The position numbers and the translations under genes were made by a program. Shown here one piece after another: positions 6,680 to 11,836 of a stretch of 11,836 nucleotides of DNA (positions are counted from its first letter, which is position 1; every line of letters starts with the position of its first letter). The stretch comes from Planctomycetota bacterium (lineage in GTDB: Bacteria > Planctomycetota > Phycisphaerae > Sedimentisphaerales > Anaerobacaceae): the NCBI GenBank assembly GCA_023135255.1, contig JAGLTN010000383.1, positions 1-11,836 on the forward strand, given 5' to 3'. Under the pieces are notes generated by a model, which made no database searches, had not been told where the DNA came from, and was given only the letters and a program-made list of their open reading frames with translations.

Positions 6680-8803
6680 TTAATTTCCCATGTTTAGACT
6701 CTTATACAAGAAAGCGAACACATCTGTGAGTTCGTCGATCTTTTTTGAAGTAGGTTTACCATGACCATGTCCAGCTTTAGTTTCAACTCTTAGCAGAATA
6801 GGCTTTTCCCCTGTAGATTTTGCCTGCATGGCTGCCACCAATTTTTTTGCATGAGCAGGGACTACCCTGTCGTCGGTATCTGCCGATGTCACTAATATTG
6901 ATGGATTGTTATAATTTTCAGGCACGTTGTGCAGTGGTGAGTATTTATACAAATATTTGAAAGCTTCCGGGTCTTCTTCGGCATTGCCATAATCACTTAC
7001 CCAGTATCTGCCGACGGTGAATTTGTGATATCTGAGCATGTCGGTTACGGGAACATGGCATGCAACTGCTCCAAACAGTTCCGGGCGCTGGATAGAACAG
7101 GCAGCGGTCAGCAATCCTCCATTGGAACCGCCCTGTATAGCCAGTTTTTCGGGACAGGTATATTTGTTATCTATCAGATACTGGGCTGCTGCGATAAAAT
7201 CGTCGAATACGTTCTGTTTATTACCGAGGATTCCCTGCTGATGCCATGCTTCGCCATATTCGTTTCCACCTCTGAGATTCGCAACAGCATAAATACCACC
7301 CAGATCAAGCCAGCTTATTATCCTGATTGAAAAACCAGGTCTGAGCGAAATATTGAATCCGCCATAGCCGTAAAGCAGAGTCGGATTGTTGGTGTCGAGT
7401 TTTACATCCTTTTTGCTTATGATGTACATGGGTATTTTAGTGCCGTCTTTTGATTTGTAAAATACCTGTGTTGTTTTGTATTTATCCGAGTCGAAATCAA
7501 TCTCCGGCTTTTGGTAAACTTCTGCCTTGGTGGTATCGAAATCATATCTGTAGCTTGTATATGGGAACAGATACGATGCGAAAGCAAAGAACATCTCCGG
7601 GTCGTCTTTGTGGCCTGAGATGCCTCCTGTTGTGCCGATAGCGGGCAGGGGGATGTCTTTGAGGTAGTTTCCATTGGTGTCGTAAACTTTAAGCAGATGA
7701 TGTACGTCGTGCATAATTGTTGCGATGAAATTTTTGTTTACAAAAGAGATGCCGTCGATCACATCTTCCTGTTGTGGTATTACTTCTTCGATTACGCCTG
7801 GTTTTTTTGTATCGATTGCGATAAGCTTAAATCTTGGTGCATCCAGATCTGTCAGGAAATAGAATTTACTGCCGAGGTTTGTGATGAAGTCATACCTGGC
7901 ATCAGCTTTGTCCAGCAATTTGAAGAAAGCGCCTTTGCTGCGCAGCTTTTTATAATATATGCGGTTTTTGGGGTCTGTGCCTTGGTAGACGTGAAGGATC
8001 AGATATTGACCATCTTCTGAAACCGTTGGCGGAAAGCTGAGCAGTTTGTTCGTTGGGTCTTCGTAAATTAACTCATCCTGAATCTGCCTGGTACCGAGTT
8101 TGTGGAAATAAACTTTATTGTAATTAAAGCGGTCTTCTTCTGCTACGGCGTTGGGGTCAGGGTATCTGTTATAGAAAAAGCCTGACTCGTATTTTTTCCA
8201 GGCGATAGATGTGAACCGACAGAAATGTATCGTATCTTCAAGGTCTTTGTTAGTGTTAATGTCTCTGACTTTAATTGTTTGCAAGTCTGAGCCTGATTGT
8301 GTTAAAGCGTAGGCCAGTAATTTGCCATCTTGAGTTATTTCGATGTTGTTGATAGCGACTGTGCCGTCTTTGCTGAGCTTGTTTGGATTGATAACAACGT
8401 GAGGTTTGCCATCGAGTGATTCTTTCATATAAAGCACAGACTGGTTTTGCAGGCCGTCATTGAGCCAGTAAAAATAGTAACCACCTTTTTTGAATGGCAC
8501 CGAGTATTTCGGGTAATTCCATCTTTTGGTAATAATGTTTTTTATTTTTTCTTTCTGGCTAACGGAATCGATGTATTTCCTGGTTATCTTATTCTGTTTT
8601 TTTACCCAGCTTAAAGTTTCTTTCGAATCCGAATCTTCAAGCCAGCGATATGGGTCGGCGACTTTGGTGCCGTGGTAGTCATTAACGACATTTACGGTTT
8701 TTGTTTGTGGGTAGTTCCAGGCTGTTTGGTTGTTGCAGCCGGTAATCAGGGAAAAAGTCAGGAACAGAGTGAAAGTCAGAACGATAGGAGATAGTTTCCT
8801 CAT
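6680..8803 (-). CDS. Prolyl oligopeptidase family (S9A) lipoprotein
   Basis: A 707-residue serine peptidase cleaving after proline in short peptides, here exported and lipid-anchored. The N-terminus is a lipoprotein signal with lipobox ITGC (Cys23). DPYRWLED (about 50-57) opens the propeller domain. The C-terminal alpha/beta hydrolase has YGYGGF (about 478-483), nucleophile Ser560 in GGSNGG, the Asp of DTDDRVVPAH (about 642-651) and His679 in AGHGHGKP, so the triad is complete. I chose the ATG at 8803: it directly precedes the signal peptide, GAGG (8812-8815) lies 8 bp upstream, and a longer ATG at 8875 would overlap the promoter's -35. Length is typical of the family. It is divergent from the glycosidase-like operon. 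Confidence 0.95.
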   Translation of the reverse strand: MRKLSPIVLTFTLFLTFSLITGCNNQTAWNYPQTKTVNVVNDYHGTKVADPYRWLEDSDSKETLSWVKKQNKITRKYIDSVSQKEKIKNIITKRWNYPKYSVPFKKGGYYFYWLNDGLQNQSVLYMKESLDGKPHVVINPNKLSKDGTVAINNIEITQDGKLLAYALTQSGSDLQTIKVRDINTNKDLEDTIHFCRFTSIAWKKYESGFFYNRYPDPNAVAEEDRFNYNKVYFHKLGTRQIQDELIYEDPTNKLLSFPPTVSEDGQYLILHVYQGTDPKNRIYYKKLRSKGAFFKLLDKADARYDFITNLGSKFYFLTDLDAPRFKLIAIDTKKPGVIEEVIPQQEDVIDGISFVNKNFIATIMHDVHHLLKVYDTNGNYLKDIPLPAIGTTGGISGHKDDPEMFFAFASYLFPYTSYRYDFDTTKAEVYQKPEIDFDSDKYKTTQVFYKSKDGTKIPMYIISKKDVKLDTNNPTLLYGYGGFNISLRPGFSIRIISWLDLGGIYAVANLRGGNEYGEAWHQQGILGNKQNVFDDFIAAAQYLIDNKYTCPEKLAIQGGSNGGLLTAACSIQRPELFGAVACHVPVTDMLRYHKFTVGRYWVSDYGNAEEDPEAFKYLYKYSPLHNVPENYNNPSILVTSADTDDRVVPAHAKKLVAAMQAKSTGEKPILLRVETKAGHGHGKPTSKKIDELTDVFAFLYKSLNMGN

Positions 8804-8846
8804 AGCTTTAGCCTCATAAAAAGTATCATTTTTGTTGATTATATTT

Positions 8847-8875
8847 ATTGTATTTGCAGAAGGATAAGTTTTCAA
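8847..8875 (-). promoter_or_regulatory. Sigma-70-type promoter of the prolyl oligopeptidase gene
   Basis: On the minus strand TTGAAA (8875-8870) is separated by exactly 17 bp from TACAAT (8852-8847); each hexamer is 5 of 6 to consensus. Transcription would begin near 8840, leaving a leader of about 37 nt before the ATG at 8803. Confidence 0.7.
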
Positions 8876-8900
8876 GTAAAAGATTGCGAACTATTTACCT

Positions 8901-8929
8901 TTGACGCAGTATTAAAGTTAAGTTACTTT
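8901..8929 (+). promoter_or_regulatory. Possible promoter of the GH43-like operon
   Basis: TTGACG (8901-8906), 17 bp, TACTTT (8924-8929). The -35 is good and the -10 is poor (3 of 6). It lies in the divergent gap at a suitable distance from the ATG at 8978. Confidence 0.3.
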
Positions 8930-8977
8930 ATTGAGGTTCTGATCTTCTATATTTAAGCTTGCGAAAGGAATATTGTC

Positions 8978-9955
8978 ATGCAAAAGTCAATTTTAATTTT
9001 TACTGTAATTATCCTGGTTTGTCTTAGTTTGTCGGGCTGTGGGGAGATCAACGCTGATTATACCCCCAAAGCACCTCTGTTTAGAGATCCGGTTTATGAT
9101 GGAGCATCGGATCCGAGTATAATTTATAATCGCGGTGAAAAAAACTGGTGGATCTTTTATACCGGCAGACGCGCCAATATCGCTAACACCTCCGACACAA
9201 AATGGGTGCATGGCTCAGATATGGGTATTTGCAGTTCAAGTGACGGCGGAAGAACATGGGTTTACAGAGGGATTGCTCGTGGTCTTGAATTCGAAGAAGG
9301 GAGAAATACTTTTTGGGCGCCGGAGGTTGTTTACGGGGCGGGTAAATATCACATGTATGTTAGTTACCTGACGGGCATCCGCGCAAGCTGGATAGGTGAC
9401 AGGGACATAATTCACTATACCAGTGATAATTTAATGGACTGGAAGTTTGAATCCATAATCGCTCTCTCATCAAACGCTGTAATTGATGCTTGTGTGTATA
9501 GGGTTGGTGACAAATGGCGAATGTGGTACAAAGATGAAGCTAATAAATCTTATACTTATGCTGCTGACAGTGATGATCTGTATAACTGGAAGGTCGCAGG
9601 ACCAGTTCTGACAGATTTTGCTCACGAAGCTCCCAACGTATTTAAATGGAAAGGCTACTACTGGATAGCTATTGACACCTGGAAAGGTATTGGTATTTAT
9701 CGAAGTTGTGATGGTTATAAATGGACTCACTGCCCGAATATCCTTGTCGAGTCTGGCGAGAGAGACGGAGACAAAGGCCATGGTCATCACCCCGATGTAC
9801 TCGTTCAGGGCGACAGAGCATTTATATTTTATTTCGCTTATCCACAGCCGGGCAGCCGATCGGTATTGCAGGTTGCCGAGTTAGGATTTGAGAACGATCA
9901 GATCACCTGTGACAGAAATAAAGTTTTCCAGATGAAGCTTAAGAACCCCGAATAA
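8978..9955 (+). CDS. GH43-like five-bladed propeller lipoprotein (putative glycosidase)
   Basis: A 325-residue lipoprotein with lipobox LSGC (Cys21) and AAAGGA (8964-8969) at ideal spacing before the ATG. The rest resembles the beta-propeller of GH43/GH117-type glycoside hydrolases. Candidate catalytic acids are in the expected order: Asp45 in ASDPSI (base), Asp170 in VIDACVY (pKa modulator) and Glu217 in HEAPNV (acid). WAPEV (113-117) and GHGHHPDVL (268-274 region) are also characteristic. Substrate cannot be read from this; activity on plant or algal polysaccharide fragments is a family-level guess. The next gene begins 18 bp later, so the two are almost certainly an operon. Family membership is likely, exact subfamily unknown. 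Confidence 0.8.
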   Translation: MQKSILIFTVIILVCLSLSGCGEINADYTPKAPLFRDPVYDGASDPSIIYNRGEKNWWIFYTGRRANIANTSDTKWVHGSDMGICSSSDGGRTWVYRGIARGLEFEEGRNTFWAPEVVYGAGKYHMYVSYLTGIRASWIGDRDIIHYTSDNLMDWKFESIIALSSNAVIDACVYRVGDKWRMWYKDEANKSYTYAADSDDLYNWKVAGPVLTDFAHEAPNVFKWKGYYWIAIDTWKGIGIYRSCDGYKWTHCPNILVESGERDGDKGHGHHPDVLVQGDRAFIFYFAYPQPGSRSVLQVAELGFENDQITCDRNKVFQMKLKNPE

Positions 9956-9973
9956 TCTTTACAGGATATGAAA

Positions 9974-11836
9974 ATGAAAATACTTAAAGTTGCACTGCTG
10001 CTATCAGTAACGATGTTGGCTTTTGCCAGCGTCAATGCAAAACAAGCGAAAGTTGTGAAAAGCAAAACCATTATTTCCGTTCCTCTTGGCGATAATGTCA
10101 CGATGGGATTTGCCGCTTGTGAATTAGCGGACTATTTGAATAAAATGACAGGTGCAGATTACCAGGTAGCCAAAGAAGCGAAACCTGCAGAAAATGCGGC
10201 TGTCAGGCTCGGCATCGATAATACGCTGGCTCATGACGGTTATCATATTTTTGCTGAAGCTGATGTTGTGAAAATTAATGGCGGTAGCTGGCGAGGATGT
10301 CTTTATGGCTGTTACGAATATTTGAAACAGCTAGGCTGTTATTTCCCACTGCCAGGCAAAGCTAAGGAATATATTCCCGCTATAGCAAAAATTGAAGCCG
10401 GTGACATTGATATCAGATCGGAACCAGCGGTAGGTACACGAGCGGTAGATATGTCAGTTATCGAATATAGCGACGACCTGCTTGTTATGATCGATTATAT
10501 GGCCAAGAATAAATATAACAACATTGTTTTCCATGGCGGGGTTATGCCTGAAGATTTTGTAGTTAGAATGAAAGCTGAACTTATCAAAAGAGATATGGCT
10601 TTTGAATGGGGAGGTCATTATTTGCCAGGTTATCTGCCTCGCAATCTGTTTAAAGACCACCCTGAGTATTTCAGGATGGAAAACGGTAAAAGGACTCCCA
10701 AACTTAATATGTGCCCATCAAATGACAAAGCTGCTGAGATCATAGCGGAAAATTCTTTGAAGGATTGGGTCAGACTTGAGGATGTGCCGCGTTTTGAAGT
10801 GCTTCATATTTGGCCTGACGATTTGACTGGCGGCGGGTGGTGCAGTTGTCCCAAATGCGAAGGGCTTAATTGCTCGGAGCAGGGTGTGAAGATTTTAAAC
10901 GAAGTTGCTAAGAGATTAGATTTGCCCGAGGGGACTACCCTTTCTCATGTCGCTTATCATGAGACTATCGAATATGTTCCTACCAAAGTTAAAGCCAGTG
11001 ACAAGGTGAACCTGCTCTATGCTGCTCGTGAGAGATGTTATAAGAATGTTATGGGCCAGGGCAAAGCTAATGCTCAGTATTTTAAATGGTTCGAGCAGCA
11101 ATACGAAGTTATGCCTGTAAAAGCGCAGGTGTTTGAATATTATCACGACCCCGTACTTTTTAGACAATTGCCCCTGCCTCTTCATCCGGTTATCGGAAAA
11201 GACATTGAGGTCTACCGCGCAGGTGGTGCTGACAGGATCGGTTCACTGGCGTTTCAGGTTTACAGCGAATATGCCCATGGCGTCAACTATTATGTGCTCG
11301 GCAAATGTCTCTGGCGAGGTAAAGGTGACGACGTTGATATAAAAGAATATTGCCAAGGCCTATATGGGCAAAGCGCAGTTGAGATGGAAGAGTATTTCGA
11401 TATGCTCTATGAGTTTTGCGCAACTGCGATGCAGACTGATGGCTATGATGGTTATTATGATATGAGGTTCCCAAGTAATCAGGCTTTTACGAAGGTTCAT
11501 GCTGAACAGCTTAGGCCGTTGGTGACAGAAAAACATATCAAGAAAATTGGGAACAAGTTGTATCAGGCATTGGCCGGTTCAGTTGAGCCTTACCGAAGCA
11601 GGATAAAAACTCAGATCAAATTGTGGAAAGTTGCTGAGCTTGAAGTGCCTGCGATTTATTACACACTTGTTTCAGCATATAAAACACCTGAGATACTTGC
11701 TGGCAAAGGCAGTGAGGCCGATAGGGTTGAACTCATAAAGAATACAAAGACCGCAGTTGAAAATATCAAAGCAGCAGGACAGCTTATCCTTTCTATGCCC
11801 GCCGACAAGCGAGGCCCGCATATGTTTAAAAATGGT
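9974..11836 (+). CDS. Secreted DUF4838 protein, glycosidase-like (3' end outside window)
   Basis: The frame is open to the last base, giving 621 residues with no stop. Residues 1-22 form a signal peptide with likely cleavage after SVNA. About residues 30-135 resemble the alpha-glucuronidase/GH20-type N-terminal domain (ACELADYLNKMTGADYQV; RGCLYGCYEYLKQLGCYFP; EYIP). The remainder fits DUF4838: MCPSND near Cys247, HIWPDD (278-283) and the cysteine cluster WCSCPKCEGLNC (Cys290, 292, 295, 300), which could bind a metal. The family is common in polysaccharide-degrading bacteria, but its reaction is not established to my knowledge. I chose ATG 9974 over 9968: AGGA (9963-9966) is 7 bp from the former and only 1 bp from the latter. 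It follows the GH43-like gene by 18 bp. Confidence 0.82.
   Translation, partial: MKILKVALLLSVTMLAFASVNAKQAKVVKSKTIISVPLGDNVTMGFAACELADYLNKMTGADYQVAKEAKPAENAAVRLGIDNTLAHDGYHIFAEADVVKINGGSWRGCLYGCYEYLKQLGCYFPLPGKAKEYIPAIAKIEAGDIDIRSEPAVGTRAVDMSVIEYSDDLLVMIDYMAKNKYNNIVFHGGVMPEDFVVRMKAELIKRDMAFEWGGHYLPGYLPRNLFKDHPEYFRMENGKRTPKLNMCPSNDKAAEIIAENSLKDWVRLEDVPRFEVLHIWPDDLTGGGWCSCPKCEGLNCSEQGVKILNEVAKRLDLPEGTTLSHVAYHETIEYVPTKVKASDKVNLLYAARERCYKNVMGQGKANAQYFKWFEQQYEVMPVKAQVFEYYHDPVLFRQLPLPLHPVIGKDIEVYRAGGADRIGSLAFQVYSEYAHGVNYYVLGKCLWRGKGDDVDIKEYCQGLYGQSAVEMEEYFDMLYEFCATAMQTDGYDGYYDMRFPSNQAFTKVHAEQLRPLVTEKHIKKIGNKLYQALAGSVEPYRSRIKTQIKLWKVAELEVPAIYYTLVSAYKTPEILAGKGSEADRVELIKNTKTAVENIKAAGQLILSMPADKRGPHMFKNG

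Overview
The window is about 11.8 kb of a moderately AT-rich bacterial chromosome. Lipoproteins with GH43-like propellers, a DUF4838 protein, an ESS-type glutamate symporter and a pyruvate phosphate dikinase suggest a Planctomycetota bacterium of the Phycisphaerae (Sedimentisphaerales-like). This is inferred from gene content only and is uncertain.

Left part (1-2919, + strand): the C-terminal part of pyruvate phosphate dikinase ends at 1242, followed by a hairpin terminator. Next come a sodium/glutamate symporter gene (1333-2715) and a tRNA-His(GTG) with its own promoter and a strong terminator.

Middle part (2920-5679) is the unusual section. At 2995-3580 there are six copies (four good, two divergent) of a roughly 110-bp tandem unit. 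It is not coding and looks like repeated RNA secondary structure: a 7-bp hairpin with compensatory changes, a purine-rich linker, and a closed multibranch of two more hairpins. A second hairpin-rich block follows up to 3770. On the minus strand, converging on this array, lie a degenerate receiver-like protein (3816-4241), a good sigma-54 promoter match (4308-4323), a perfect 11-bp inverted repeat about 190 bp further upstream (4493-4528), and a sigma-54 activator gene with GAFTGA and HTH but no receiver domain (4618-5679). The order activator, inverted repeat, sigma-54 promoter, pseudo-receiver gene, structured array reads as one regulatory module. The array may be the 3' end of the sigma-54 transcript or an independent RNA.

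Right part (5680-11836): a gene-poor 387-bp stretch has short palindromes and a possible gene remnant. It is followed by a two-CBS-domain protein (minus) and a prolyl oligopeptidase lipoprotein (minus). Divergent from these is a two-gene + strand operon: a GH43-like propeller lipoprotein and a secreted DUF4838 protein that runs off the window. That operon and the peptidase look like cell-envelope or periplasmic degradation functions.
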